A DNA stretch of 64,000 bases from a virus. The notes under the pieces were generated by a model that saw only the letters and a list, made by a program, of their open reading frames with translations, searched no databases and was not told the DNA's origin. Where the stretch lies: positions 316,279-380,278 of the IMG/VR virus record IMGVR_UViG_3300005613_000001. The stretch is one strand, 5' to 3'. Each line of letters opens with the position of its first letter. Positions within the stretch are counted from its first letter, which is position 1. This document shows, one piece after another, positions 41,095 through 51,026 of this stretch. The translations under genes and the position numbers were made by a program.

Positions 41095-42083
41095 TCTAGT
41101 TCTTTTACCGCCGTTTCAAGTTTCGCTAGAACATCCGTCATTTCTTCATCTGATGTTCCTGCTACTATTTCCTCTTTTATACGAAGAACCGCTTTATCCC
41201 TTCTAATTGGTTGGGGTATATAACTCTTCGCTGTCATATTAAATTGGAACTTCACTACTCTAATAGCCTGATCCCCAGGTTTAACATCAATATTGTTTCC
41301 CGTAGAATCCAGTTCCACTATGGTTTCCCAATGCACTCCTCTTACGTTTATGTATGCAACCGGGTTAAATTTTGTAAATATTTGTTCGGCTATCTGGTTC
41401 ATGTCTTCAAGGTACAAAGTCCAGGCATACAAAGTATAAGAAATATCCACAGGTATGCCCCTTGTAATGCCAAAAACCGTATCTCTATTGTACTTTTCGG
41501 AGATGGTAAATCCGGGGCGTCCGTCTAATAATCGCCCCAAATATCTCGCCTCGCTGTAAGTGTATCTTTCCTGGTTAAATTGAATGTCTGTTGAGTGAAC
41601 GGCCAGCATGGGAAGCCTAATGCGATCCACTACTAAGGTCTTATCTTTACGAACATTATCTTGAAGAACCGCAGCCACAGCCTTTTCCTGTGTCGCCCAA
41701 ATTATAGGCACATGATGTGCCTTCCCATTTTCGTCAATAACCACAAGATCTCTAAAAAGATCCATTATCGCCTCATCGGCCCCTCGCAAAGCTTTTGAAT
41801 AACGATAAATTGTGTTATAACTAGGCTGTTCTACATCATTAATAATATGACCCGACATCATCGGATCACAGTCACCCCTTGCTCCCAAGCCAGTCTTTTG
41901 ATTGCTGTCACTCTCTTGAATCCAATCCTTAAATTCATCCTCAATCCTACGAAATGAGGGCTCTCCGGTGTCGTGACATTGACCTGGAACGGGATCTAGA
42001 TTAGGCTTATCATTAAGAGGGCTTTTTACATCACAAGGACGCAATGTTGGTTCTCTATTAATGGGATTTTGATGTTGCTCCAT
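41091..42083 (-). CDS. 15: Tail sheath completion protein, gp15-like
   Basis: 330 residues. After a 90-residue polar N-terminus, IYRYSKALRGADEAIMDLFRD, HVPIIWATQEKAVAAVLQD and RGIPVDISYTLYAWTLYLEDMNQ, then KFQFNMTAKSYIPQPI, follow the T4 gp15 pattern of a terminator ring at the tail end. Located directly upstream of sheath and tube genes. Confidence 0.75.
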   Translation of the reverse strand: MEQHQNPINREPTLRPCDVKSPLNDKPNLDPVPGQCHDTGEPSFRRIEDEFKDWIQESDSNQKTGLGARGDCDPMMSGHIINDVEQPSYNTIYRYSKALRGADEAIMDLFRDLVVIDENGKAHHVPIIWATQEKAVAAVLQDNVRKDKTLVVDRIRLPMLAVHSTDIQFNQERYTYSEARYLGRLLDGRPGFTISEKYNRDTVFGITRGIPVDISYTLYAWTLYLEDMNQIAEQIFTKFNPVAYINVRGVHWETIVELDSTGNNIDVKPGDQAIRVVKFQFNMTAKSYIPQPIRRDKAVLRIKEEIVAGTSDEEMTDVLAKLETAVKELE

Positions 42084-42129
42084 AAATCGCTTTCTTTTAT
42101 ATTATATAGCTTAATAGGCTGTTATTTAA

Positions 42130-43035
42130 ATGAGAATGAAAGAAAAGATAATAATTAAGTGTAATTTGTGCCCCGGCGATTTGTGTACTTTAACAGCCGC
42201 CATCTACTCATTGCATGTCAAATATAAAAATCAATATGTAACCGATGTGAGAACGCATTGGCCTTCTATTTTTAATAACAACCCCCACATAACACCTCTC
42301 CAAGATAAAGAGGCGAGATCAATTGAGGCTCACTACACCGACTTAATCGATGCCTCTAATACTGTGCCCGTGCCGTTCTTATTAGGCTACACCCAAAATT
42401 TAAGCCAACAGCTAGGTATTCGGCTTACGCTGGTAACCAATAAGCCCCAATTGTATTTGAATAGCGAAGAAGAAAAAATTAAGTTGTTTTCTGAACCCTT
42501 TTTATTAATCAATGCTGGCACAAAGAGAGATGTAACTTGCAAACAGTGGCCTGTAGAATACTACCAAGCCGTAGTAGACCAATTAAAAGATAAAATAAAA
42601 TTTATACAAGTGGGCAATCCCAATGATAATCATGTGGCATTAAAAGGAGTTATCAATTGGGTGGGAAGAACGCCTGCCCGGAAATTAATCATCCTAGCTA
42701 GCCAATCGATGGGAGGTATTGGTCCCGTCACATGGCTTCAACATCTTTGTGCTGCTTTTGAAAAACCTTATTTCTGCCTTCTAGGAGGAAGAGAGGGGGT
42801 GTCTTGGGTTCAATATCCATTTCAACAGACCTTTCACGTTATGGGGCAACTGGATTGTTGTAGCCACGGCGGTTGCTGGAACGCTAGAGTGGTGCCACTT
42901 TCTAAGAATGAAGAGAATCTATGTGAATGCCCTCAAACTAATTTTAAGATTCCAGCACCCCGTTGTATGACTATGATAAAACCTGAACAAGTGATAATGT
43001 CACTACACACATATTTGGATGCCCTACGAGGCTAA
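42130..43035 (+). CDS. Heptosyltransferase-like GT9 glycosyltransferase
   Basis: 301 residues. CNLCPGDLCTLTAAIYSLH at the start replaces the usual GDxxxxTP motif; LLINAGTKRDVTCKQWPVEYYQ and MGGIGPVTWLQHLCAAFEKP are the C-terminal donor site (S/G-x-D-x-G region). GT9 enzymes add heptose or similar sugars from ADP donors. C-terminus is Cys-rich. May modify host lipopolysaccharide or phage glycan. Confidence 0.75.
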   Translation: MRMKEKIIIKCNLCPGDLCTLTAAIYSLHVKYKNQYVTDVRTHWPSIFNNNPHITPLQDKEARSIEAHYTDLIDASNTVPVPFLLGYTQNLSQQLGIRLTLVTNKPQLYLNSEEEKIKLFSEPFLLINAGTKRDVTCKQWPVEYYQAVVDQLKDKIKFIQVGNPNDNHVALKGVINWVGRTPARKLIILASQSMGGIGPVTWLQHLCAAFEKPYFCLLGGREGVSWVQYPFQQTFHVMGQLDCCSHGGCWNARVVPLSKNEENLCECPQTNFKIPAPRCMTMIKPEQVIMSLHTYLDALRG

Positions 43036-43746
43036 ATGTTCCCAATATGTTTGTTGGGCTTTTTGTGTAATTCTAATTAATTTCCTATCAAAACAATTTA
43101 TCCAATCTCCAAATGTGCCCTTTCTTAATGCCCTTGGATTTCCCTGATTGCGGAACATCTTTTCATTTACCACTTTTACTAAAATATCCAAAGATTTGCA
43201 TTCAACCCCTAAGAAATCAACAATCTTCCTAATTTCTGCTGTTGTGTTGTACTTCATCCACTCATAACTTGTCCAAATATAAGGCATCTCATTAGCTCTT
43301 TTGCGTCTTGTTGAATAGCCCCGCTCCATTCGTTTGATTTGTCTAGCTAAATCAACCTCAGCAAATTCGGTATAAAGATCTTTTATGGTTTTAGCCAAAT
43401 TCGGCTTGCCACGCTTCCATCGCTTCGGCCACACAGATTGTTTTAAATCGAAACGAGCCATTCTAAAATGGGCAATGGATGTGAGAATATCCCTTGGATT
43501 TCTGACTACTGTTATAATCTTGTAATCATGTGGTTTTAATTTATCTAAAACATCCGTATGAATAAAATGATGTTGTTTTTGTATCCGCCCTGCATCTATA
43601 TTCTTTCTAACAGCCTTTATTTGATCTTCGCCAAACACCTCTCCATCCACCACAGAAGCCACCTCACTACCTAAGACGGTTTGTAGAATTTCCCCCATCC
43701 AAGTGCTTCCTGTCCGCATTTCAGATAAAATTATAACTTTATTCAT
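43024..43746 (-). CDS. Sulfotransferase
   Basis: 240 residues. 5'-phosphosulfate loop SEMRTGSTWMGE at residues 8-19, 3'-phosphate motif VVRNPRDILTSIAHF near 80, and RKGTFGDWINCFD near 210 that closes the PAPS pocket. Transfers sulfate from PAPS to a sugar hydroxyl. Second sulfotransferase in the window. Convergent with the GT9 gene and 8 bases overlapping the double glycosyltransferase. Confidence 0.85.
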   Translation of the reverse strand: MNKVIILSEMRTGSTWMGEILQTVLGSEVASVVDGEVFGEDQIKAVRKNIDAGRIQKQHHFIHTDVLDKLKPHDYKIITVVRNPRDILTSIAHFRMARFDLKQSVWPKRWKRGKPNLAKTIKDLYTEFAEVDLARQIKRMERGYSTRRKRANEMPYIWTSYEWMKYNTTAEIRKIVDFLGVECKSLDILVKVVNEKMFRNQGNPRALRKGTFGDWINCFDRKLIRITQKAQQTYWEHLAS

Positions 43747-45739
43747 TTAAATATCCCTTCATGAGTTTTCCAATATTCTCCCATGAAAATCTTTGTAAGT
43801 CTTTTACTGCCTGCTTGCCCCTGCCCTTGGCTTCTTCTTGGTGTTCATAAACCCATCGCATTGTGGCTTTCAAGTGATCTATCTCAACCTCAGCCCAAGA
43901 TTGTGTTTCATCATACCATTTAAATTGAGGCATCCCTGAAACTGGAACTAATGTATAATCCAATAGAAAACTATTTTTTCTTGTCATATACTCTAGATTT
44001 CCCCCGAAATTCGTAGCTATCGCAGGGTTGCCAAAAGACATAGCCTCAAAAATTGGAATTCCCCAACCTTCACTTCGATGAGGCATCACATAGCAATCGC
44101 ACGCTGTGTGAATTCCATCAATTTGTGTGTTGGAAAGATTCTTTACAATTAAACTTACGGGAGCACGGGGTTTCTTAAATTTGGAGGCAATTTCAGCAAT
44201 CTTATCAGTAATTGCCTTATATTGATCCTTATGACGAAAAATGTGTGCTTTCATAACCAAGCATACATTGTCGTTTGTATTAAACTCGCTAAAATATGCA
44301 TGAAGCAATGCTTCTGCGTTTTTGCGAGCACACCAATCAAAAATGCAATAAAATTTATATTTACCTTTTGTACTTTCATCACACAAATCGTCTAAGTCAT
44401 CTTCATAGAATTCCACCTTCCTATCGCACATTGGAAAAGAATGTGGAGTCACTCTAATTTTTACATTAACACCCGATTTTTTGAAGACTTGCGCATTCCA
44501 CTGAGTCGCTGTCCATATCTCATCCATTTGGTTGCAGTGATCTACCAATTCATGAGGAAGCTTGGTTGTTTCCCATATGGTTAAACCTATATTTTTAACA
44601 CCTTCCTCTTTATGTTCATCAAAGAAATGAGGCAATGTGTGAATTATCTTAGTTTTGTAGGGATATCTTTTCTCAATTAAGGGGTAAATTCTATCTGCAT
44701 AGTCCCCTAAATCAGTTGTACCATGAAAAACAATTGATTGAATGGGGACTTCTACCCCTGCTACTGTCATAGCTGTAATATAATTTCTAGCTGCTGCCGC
44801 ATAACCATTTGCATCTAAAACCGTTCCACAGTATTTTACAGAATGTTCTTTTGCTTGCCATTTTGATTTTAAATCTTTGATGTAAGAAAAACATTTATCT
44901 TCGTACTTAAACCCAGGAATGTGTACATTATTAGACAAGTTCCATTTTGCAAGAAATGTCTTATGCTGGAAGACTACCCTTCCTTGAAAGTCATGCTGAA
45001 GCATTGCATGACCTTTTCCAAATGAACCAATTAGTTTAGTTGCTTTTGAAGGCATAGCAAATGGAGCATTTAATTTACGCCATGCCATATGGAAGGTGTC
45101 TTTATCCCCATTGATGTAACCATAATAAAATGAAGAATATAGGTTATACCAGTTGGTCAGCATAAGTGGCTTCCAACTTTTTTTCTTATTTAAAACAATT
45201 TGACCACTTTCAAATTCAGGTTCATTACGATATGGAATATTGCCCGCTACCTTCCATATTGGGTGATCTTTCGGCAGCCTAGTTATGTCCGGCCAAAAAA
45301 CAGCACCATGTTCTTTATATTGGGGCGTTTCAAATAAAAACGTTGGGTCCACTACGGGAACATTATCTGCATCAATGAAAATTACTTCTTTAAACGGACA
45401 GTGAGTAATTGCAAATGGCTTTACTTCATAGCCATTTAATCTTGGATGGGGAAAATTCTTGCGAACTTTATAAGCATCTACACATTCTACATTTAGAGGT
45501 TCAACTAATTTAGCCCATCTTTCGTCATATTCTGCAACTCCCAAATACCATACTTGAATAGGAAGCTCACACCCTAAGTGTCTTAACTGTTGAATTAAAA
45601 CCCAAGCATTTGTATTATAGCACAATCCTCCCGCACATGTTACAATGCCCCGCCCCTTATATTTGTCTGGATAGGGGGGCATGTTTTTTATGAAATCATT
45701 TACAATTGTTGGTGCTGTATTTTCAGTTAAAATCTTCAT
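43739..45739 (-). CDS. Two-domain glycosyltransferase
   Basis: 666 residues. Residues 1-290: GT-A domain of MNN1/GT8-like type (GGLCYNTNAWVLIQQLRHLG, DxD in VIFIDADNVPVVDP). Residues 300-666: GT4-like GT-B (CIFDWCARKNAEALLHAYF, the donor motif HRSEGWGIPIFEAMSFGNPAIAT). Two transfer steps in one chain implies stepwise building of a glycan. Starts at the last base of the upstream structural gene's stop. Confidence 0.85.
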   Translation of the reverse strand: MKILTENTAPTIVNDFIKNMPPYPDKYKGRGIVTCAGGLCYNTNAWVLIQQLRHLGCELPIQVWYLGVAEYDERWAKLVEPLNVECVDAYKVRKNFPHPRLNGYEVKPFAITHCPFKEVIFIDADNVPVVDPTFLFETPQYKEHGAVFWPDITRLPKDHPIWKVAGNIPYRNEPEFESGQIVLNKKKSWKPLMLTNWYNLYSSFYYGYINGDKDTFHMAWRKLNAPFAMPSKATKLIGSFGKGHAMLQHDFQGRVVFQHKTFLAKWNLSNNVHIPGFKYEDKCFSYIKDLKSKWQAKEHSVKYCGTVLDANGYAAAARNYITAMTVAGVEVPIQSIVFHGTTDLGDYADRIYPLIEKRYPYKTKIIHTLPHFFDEHKEEGVKNIGLTIWETTKLPHELVDHCNQMDEIWTATQWNAQVFKKSGVNVKIRVTPHSFPMCDRKVEFYEDDLDDLCDESTKGKYKFYCIFDWCARKNAEALLHAYFSEFNTNDNVCLVMKAHIFRHKDQYKAITDKIAEIASKFKKPRAPVSLIVKNLSNTQIDGIHTACDCYVMPHRSEGWGIPIFEAMSFGNPAIATNFGGNLEYMTRKNSFLLDYTLVPVSGMPQFKWYDETQSWAEVEIDHLKATMRWVYEHQEEAKGRGKQAVKDLQRFSWENIGKLMKGYLNE

Positions 45740-46326
45740 TAACTAAAATCCGGTTGAATATCAGAGGGCATAGTTGTAAAAACGTATCCCCACCCTTTCG
45801 GCTCCTTTTTTGTAACTTTCCACCACCGCTTTTCCTTGGTCTGAGGATAAACAATAGATCCTGCCTCAATTGTCTTAATATCACTCCAAAAAATCAAAGA
45901 AAAATCATTTTGATTTATAATAATACCCTCAAACAGAAATTTTGCTCCATATTGTTGAGATTTACGAACCTCATTATAAAGCTCATCATGGTGCTCTATT
46001 GTTACTAGAGGGAGGCAGTGAATTTTTATTTTGTTTTCTAATTGAAATGTTTTTTGGGGTTCATAAGGTTTAGGTGGTTCCGGTTCTGGTTCCGGTTCCG
46101 GTTCTGGCGGTTCCAATTCGATAGGTTCTTCTAAAGATACATCTGATTTGACATTAAAATCGCTTTGATCGGTAACCACATCGCCTTCATCTTGGCGTGT
46201 TTCATTGTCCCACTCACAATTATGCAGAACAAACTCTTCTTCTTCCTCCCAATTTTTCTGCTTTTTCATAAGGGGGTTCGGACCACGCAATCTGAACACT
46301 GTACCATCTTTATTTTTTATAGACAT
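45739..46326 (-). CDS. Hypothetical protein with Pro-Glu repeat
   Basis: 195 residues from MSIKNKDG. The first half is acidic and includes a PEPEPEPEPEP stretch; the second half is a compact beta-rich domain (IHCLPLVTIEHHDELY, FEGIIINQNDFSLIFW, KKEPKGWGYVFTTMP). Possibly a virion protein with a flexible linker. Divergent from the structural genes at 46359. Confidence 0.6.
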   Translation of the reverse strand: MSIKNKDGTVFRLRGPNPLMKKQKNWEEEEEFVLHNCEWDNETRQDEGDVVTDQSDFNVKSDVSLEEPIELEPPEPEPEPEPEPPKPYEPQKTFQLENKIKIHCLPLVTIEHHDELYNEVRKSQQYGAKFLFEGIIINQNDFSLIFWSDIKTIEAGSIVYPQTKEKRWWKVTKKEPKGWGYVFTTMPSDIQPDFS

Positions 46327-46358
46327 CTTACTTCTATATAAGAGTGTAATTTTCACAA

Positions 46359-46784
46359 ATGGTGGTAGAAATGGCTGATTATGTAATCCCAGATGAAGGT
46401 GAAGTGGAACTTCTTGAGTATATGGTTAACAAGACGGCAACTGGCGACCTAATATTAAAACTATTTACCAATGATATCACTGCTGACGGGGACACAGCCT
46501 ACGCAGATATGACAGAATCCACTGTCGGAGATTATGCCCCAATCACACTTACAGGAGCTAGCTGGACAGTCGCCACAGCCGCAGGGGTTACAACGGCCCA
46601 ATATGCTGAACAGACTTTTAGCTTTACAACCTCTGAAACAGTATATGGATATTACGTAGTTAATAATGCTGATGATACCCTGCTTTGGGTTCATAGAGCC
46701 AGCTTTGCCCCCGCCGCCATTCCCCCAGTGGGAGGAGTATTTACTGTAGTTCCCAAATTAAGGATCACAAGTTGTGATACTTAA
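46359..46784 (+). CDS. Putative virion protein, 141 aa
   Basis: Ala/Thr-rich beta protein (MVNKTATGDLILKLFTND, ASWTVATAAGVTTAQYAEQTF, VYGYYVVNNADDTLLWV) of the kind seen in tail, collar or head-decoration components. The ATG at 46359 or one at 46371 with a better ribosome site may be used. A late-promoter-like box follows for the next gene. Confidence 0.6.
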   Translation: MVVEMADYVIPDEGEVELLEYMVNKTATGDLILKLFTNDITADGDTAYADMTESTVGDYAPITLTGASWTVATAAGVTTAQYAEQTFSFTTSETVYGYYVVNNADDTLLWVHRASFAPAAIPPVGGVFTVVPKLRITSCDT

Positions 46785-46785
46785 C

Positions 46786-46793
46786 CATAAATA
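46786..46793 (+). promoter_or_regulatory. Late-promoter-like CATAAATA
   Basis: CATAAATA only 5 bases ahead of the ATG at 46799 and with no ribosome site; if used, the mRNA would be leaderless. Confidence 0.4.
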
Positions 46794-46798
46794 GTTTT

Positions 46799-47347
46799 AT
46801 GGCAATCTATAATCCAGATGGAAGCGTTTACGGACCAGTAGGAAGTATGCGGTCGTTCGATCCCGATTCGCCCGACCACGATCTCTTCAATATCTGGGAT
46901 GAAGAACTAATTAAAATTAGTGGAACGCCTCTTTTTTACTATGAAGTATTCATCCAAGATCAAACTATTGATCCTATTTATTGGGAAGATCGTGGCAAAA
47001 TATGGTCCACTCATCCAATTACCCTTTATGGGTACTATGAACCAATCCCCTCACAAAACTTTATGTCAAACTGGGGAGTTGATGCGCCTGATGAGATGAT
47101 CTTTGAACTTAATTATAAATCAACATTACAAGCTGTAGGGCATCCACCAAAAATTGGATCAAGAGTCTACAGCCCTCACCTAAATGAAAATTGGAAACTC
47201 ATCCAAAGAAATTTAGGAGAATTTAAAAAATGGGGCGTGGTAAGATTAGAATTAATATGCCAGAGATTCCAAGAATCGCTTACTACGGGCGAGGGTGAAG
47301 TTACACAAAATGAACCAGATTTCAAAATAGATGAGGTATTAGAATGA
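46799..47347 (+). CDS. Neck/head-completion-like structural protein
   Basis: 182 residues. YYEVFIQDQTIDPIYWEDR, LYGYYEPIPSQNFMSNWG and KKWGVVRLELICQRFQES resemble a conserved structural protein found in many T4-like and other large myoviruses near neck genes, perhaps equivalent to gp14. Order of neighbours (structural, then MKT-leader gene) agrees; not certain. Confidence 0.5.
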   Translation: MAIYNPDGSVYGPVGSMRSFDPDSPDHDLFNIWDEELIKISGTPLFYYEVFIQDQTIDPIYWEDRGKIWSTHPITLYGYYEPIPSQNFMSNWGVDAPDEMIFELNYKSTLQAVGHPPKIGSRVYSPHLNENWKLIQRNLGEFKKWGVVRLELICQRFQESLTTGEGEVTQNEPDFKIDEVLE

Positions 47348-47787
47348 AAACAATTAATGAATGGCAAATAAGTCAGACAGAATATGAAGATCAAGAAGAG
47401 TTTATCCAGAATATGAGCGAATTGTCGGAATCGCTTAATGTAGCACTTAAATCTTATCATGGTGATAGATTTGATGCTTTCCTTGATATCATTGGTATAT
47501 GCAATGAAACGGAACGAGCGATAGCCGATGTGCGACACGGGACTGTCCAAGAACGAAATCAATGGACAAATAAATTACAACAATGGAAAATAGAGCAACT
47601 AGAAAAGCTAAACCCTCCTGAAAACTCCGAATTGGCAAATTGGGCTAAACAGGTTTGTGAAATCGTTGAGCAATTCCGAAATGAACAAATGCGATATAAG
47701 GGAGAAAAATTCCCTGGTTATTCGGAAATCGTTGAGGGAATAGATAATTTGTCTTTGATATTAAATAAAATTGGATTGTCAAGCTGA
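47344..47787 (+). CDS. Helical protein with MKT-type N-terminus
   Basis: 147 residues starting MKTINEWQISQTEYED, a diverged form of the leader peptide seen in other genes here; the rest is helical and charged. Overlaps the structural gene by 4 bases and is followed by a terminator. Possibly a minor head or internal protein. Confidence 0.55.
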   Translation: MKTINEWQISQTEYEDQEEFIQNMSELSESLNVALKSYHGDRFDAFLDIIGICNETERAIADVRHGTVQERNQWTNKLQQWKIEQLEKLNPPENSELANWAKQVCEIVEQFRNEQMRYKGEKFPGYSEIVEGIDNLSLILNKIGLSS

Positions 47788-47822
47788 AATCCCGAAGGCG
47801 GAGATACATTTTTAAACAACCT

Positions 47823-47856
47823 AAGAGGCACTTTGGGTTTTTCCAAAGTGCCTCTT
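47823..47856. terminator. Bidirectional hairpin terminator
   Basis: AAGAGGCACTTTGG-GTTTTT-CCAAAGTGCCTCTT, 14-bp perfect stem between convergent genes. Confidence 0.85.
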
Positions 47857-47874
47857 GTATTTAAAATCAAAACT

Positions 47875-48144
47875 TTATTGTTGCTTCTCTTTGGTTTGTA
47901 TAACTTCATTTTGGGAACCAGGAACTACCTTTACATTGTATCCAACTTTAGCTAATTCTGTTCTATAGCTGTCAACGGCTCTGAGAAATCCCATTTCCCA
48001 CAAATCAGCCACAAGACCAGCAAAGTTTTCTAAGTCTTTCTCTGTTTGGATGGCGGTAGCCAACCTGGAAATGATATCTTCATTCTTGGGATATCTGTCT
48101 TTCAGCATCTCAAGAAGATATTTCTTAACTGCGTTTTCTCTCAT
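47875..48144 (-). CDS. Hypothetical helical protein, 89 aa
   Basis: Start MRENAVKKYLLEMLKDRY (an ATG 12 bases upstream is also possible). Begins inside the 3' end of the 947-residue gene. Helical, unknown; the N-terminus faintly recalls the leader-type KKYLLEML motif. Confidence 0.55.
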   Translation of the reverse strand: MRENAVKKYLLEMLKDRYPKNEDIISRLATAIQTEKDLENFAGLVADLWEMGFLRAVDSYRTELAKVGYNVKVVPGSQNEVIQTKEKQQ

Positions 48145-50968
48145 GTTTGGGAACATTTTTAACTCTTTCTTCTAATCTACTTCTATAATAGTTGAGTTTC
48201 TGTTCCTCTAAATATTCTTTGAGAGACTTCTTTTTCTTCTTTTTTGCGCCAATGGGATCACCCTCAATAGAATTGCCCGTATTGCAATTCCCACCATTAG
48301 GGTCACAATCAACAGCACCCCAGAAATTAGCTGTCCTTTGCACCTTATTGACTTCACCTTTATCATATGGTGGATAGCCCGCTACGACAGCCGCCTCACC
48401 CTGTAGTGTGCCAACCTCTTGTTTCCATTTTAAATAATCCTCAATCCACTTCATCATGCTTTGAACTTTAGCTTTAACTTGAGGATCAGGGTGTTGAGAC
48501 AACATTTGTCCAGCCTGCCTTAAGTTGGTTATATTTTCAGGGTTAGCAAGGAACTGTGCAACCTTGGGCACAGGTGTCTTTGTGTCTTTTACAAATGCGG
48601 CATATATTCTTTCTAATGATTTATATTTTTGATCTAACGCTGTGGGTGCCGATGTGGTTGGGCCGGGGGCTGCTGTTTTTCTAAGTGCTGCTAGTCTCTT
48701 TTCAACTTGAGGCCAATATTGGTTAAAAATAGCATCATGAACATTGTCATTGAAATACTTTTTAACAACTTGTAAGGTTTGATTTAATTGATTGTCGTCT
48801 AACTTGCTCAAAGTTTCTAAGTCAATCTGTACTTCATTGCCATTAGGCAATACGATTTTCCCCTCTCCCTGTTGAGCTAATTTTTGAAGTTCAAATACAA
48901 TTTCATCTTCTTCTTCAAATCCTCCGGTATCTTCCCCTGCTGATTTACCAACTTGTCCTGCTACACTCTTTGCCAGATCCTTGTCATACTCTATCCCACG
49001 GCGATCAAGCTCGTCAGGAAGGTTCGCCGCCGCGAATTCAATCGAGTCATCTGAACTGTTGCCTTTTGCCAGGTGTTGATTATAAAGAGCTTGGAAAGCT
49101 GCTTGAATATCTTCGGCCTTTTTACCAAATGCCATTTCATCTTGGGTAATTGTCATATCACCAGAAAAATCGGGGCGTTTCATGTGTAGCCAAGTGGCAA
49201 TATCCACTGCGCCTACTTTTGTACGATTTGCCTCGGAACGCTGTCCCTGAGTGGCTTTATCCACTTCAGTTCCCGCTAACCCCGAGACTTTCTTTTCTGC
49301 GCCTGTGAGCGACCCCACGGTTGCACCTTCTTCTCCCGACCCTCCTGCCGAAGCGGGGGAGTCCAAAGACACACCCATTTTATTTCTTCTTCTTCGGGTG
49401 CCCATCATTCCATCTAAATCTAACTGTGCAAACCTTCTGCACATGTCTTTGGCAAACCCCTTTTGTCTCTTGTCAAGCTCTTCATCAGCCTCATTGGGGT
49501 CTCTGCTCATAACCTCTTCTTTGCCTTGTCCAACGCCCCATTTTGGGTGACACAAGTTGTAAGCTAACCAATCGGCAATTACTGCTTCTACTTGGTCGTT
49601 AGATGCTAAACAAGAGGCGATAGATGAATTTAATGGTCCTGTTCCTGCCAAGCTAGCACAGAAAGATTTCTTCCCTTTCTCAGCTTGCTTTAAGAATCTT
49701 TGATACCACTTGCCAATTGTCTCCCGCAACTCGGTAACAGACATATCAGCACAAGTGTATCGTTGTCCTTGTTGTTTCTGTGCATCCCACCCGCCGAATA
49801 GATACATCTGGCTTAATGACGGTGAATTCGCCTTATACTCATCATCCCACAGCCTCTTTGCGACGTGGGCACTTGTATATTGCGAACTTAAATAACTTTG
49901 CTGTTCAGGTGAAAGCCTATCAAATGCTTTGAGCATTGACACTCTATTGGCTTCATCATTTGGACTTTCTCTAAAGTCAAGGAATTTCAACAAATCCGCC
50001 AGAGTCTTGCTACTGCCCGATTTTGCATTTTCTTCCAACCATTCTTGCGCATCCTGCAAACGAGCACTTCCAATATTCATTTCTTTCAGCTTGTTAAGAA
50101 TGTCGCCTTTGTGGAAGTCAGTTAGATAGGTCTTAGTAAGCTCTTTATCGCCTGCTCTCCCTGCATCTAAATTAAATGCCTCTTTTACTTTGGTTCTGTG
50201 GCTAGGTGGCGATTTCACCAACCTACCGTTATTAAGGACAGGCTGTTCAACCTCTTTGCTGACTGGCGTTTGTTTTCCTGTTTTATCAACAAGTGTATAA
50301 TTTAGAGTTTTCTTTACCACGGGGACTACAAATGTTTCACTGCCAAATTTGACTGTGCTCATTGTAGTTGGTTGTCCATCAAATTCTTTTCGTGATTCCC
50401 CTAAAATACCTGCCTGAGTCGCCCAAAACCACAATCTTAGGGTTCTTTTAGCGGTAACCAAAGGATCTTGGGGCATAGTTTCAAATGAAGAGAAAGAATG
50501 TTGTGCTTTTAAATCTGTTCTCACATTACCCTTTTTGTCTTTAGCACGCATTGGGGCTGATACATCCCAGTCGTTATGACCGCCTGTATATTTCCCCTGG
50601 GCAATCTCGTCATGTGATAAATTTCGTAGTTGTTCAATATCAACAGGTTTTTCTAGCTGAGTTATGAGATCCATACTCTTGGGGTCAATTTGGAAAATAA
50701 GCCATTTCCCATGACCAGCGAATACTCTTACTTCTTGAACGCCGTCTGGTGTTATGCCCTGTTCTCGGGCTTCTGACGCTCGTAAAAGACCTTCACTATA
50801 TCTCCATGCTATGGCTCTATTCCACTTGTCTATTGGGAAATTGTGAAGCCATTTTAAATCGTGGTCATCATACAATTTACGCAGACCCGTAATGTTCTTC
50901 TGCTGAAAGGCCATCTCAAGCTGAAGATCATATGGAGTTTCATAAAAGAAGTTTTTAAATGTTTTCAT
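48125..50968 (-). CDS. Large putative packaged internal protein
   Basis: 947 residues from MKTFKNFFYETPYDLQLEMAF, the MKTF-type leader, with a possible cleavage after DLQLE. Internal regions are mostly helical and charged; residues around 510-570 are Ser/Gly-rich low complexity. Near the C-terminus SLKEYLEEQKLNYYRS repeats the leader-like motif after a poly-Lys stretch. No enzyme motif recognised. By analogy with T4 it may be head-internal; a large scaffold or ejected protein would also fit. Confidence 0.6.
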   Translation of the reverse strand: MKTFKNFFYETPYDLQLEMAFQQKNITGLRKLYDDHDLKWLHNFPIDKWNRAIAWRYSEGLLRASEAREQGITPDGVQEVRVFAGHGKWLIFQIDPKSMDLITQLEKPVDIEQLRNLSHDEIAQGKYTGGHNDWDVSAPMRAKDKKGNVRTDLKAQHSFSSFETMPQDPLVTAKRTLRLWFWATQAGILGESRKEFDGQPTTMSTVKFGSETFVVPVVKKTLNYTLVDKTGKQTPVSKEVEQPVLNNGRLVKSPPSHRTKVKEAFNLDAGRAGDKELTKTYLTDFHKGDILNKLKEMNIGSARLQDAQEWLEENAKSGSSKTLADLLKFLDFRESPNDEANRVSMLKAFDRLSPEQQSYLSSQYTSAHVAKRLWDDEYKANSPSLSQMYLFGGWDAQKQQGQRYTCADMSVTELRETIGKWYQRFLKQAEKGKKSFCASLAGTGPLNSSIASCLASNDQVEAVIADWLAYNLCHPKWGVGQGKEEVMSRDPNEADEELDKRQKGFAKDMCRRFAQLDLDGMMGTRRRRNKMGVSLDSPASAGGSGEEGATVGSLTGAEKKVSGLAGTEVDKATQGQRSEANRTKVGAVDIATWLHMKRPDFSGDMTITQDEMAFGKKAEDIQAAFQALYNQHLAKGNSSDDSIEFAAANLPDELDRRGIEYDKDLAKSVAGQVGKSAGEDTGGFEEEDEIVFELQKLAQQGEGKIVLPNGNEVQIDLETLSKLDDNQLNQTLQVVKKYFNDNVHDAIFNQYWPQVEKRLAALRKTAAPGPTTSAPTALDQKYKSLERIYAAFVKDTKTPVPKVAQFLANPENITNLRQAGQMLSQHPDPQVKAKVQSMMKWIEDYLKWKQEVGTLQGEAAVVAGYPPYDKGEVNKVQRTANFWGAVDCDPNGGNCNTGNSIEGDPIGAKKKKKKSLKEYLEEQKLNYYRSRLEERVKNVPKHERKRS

Positions 50969-51014
50969 TTTTAACCCGTCCAACTACCTCATATATATAG
51001 CGACTACTACAATA

Positions 51015-51022
51015 TATAAATA
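51015..51022 (+). promoter_or_regulatory. Late promoter TATAAATA
   Basis: Exact late consensus, but only 4 bases ahead of the ATG at 51027 and with no ribosome site; leaderless if used. Confidence 0.45.
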
Positions 51023-51026
51023 TATC

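Noticed and set aside
49251-49550. Plus-strand frame of 99 codons inside the 947-residue gene
   Set aside because: Antisense to a well-supported gene and composed of Ser/Pro/Leu typical of reverse-strand reading.
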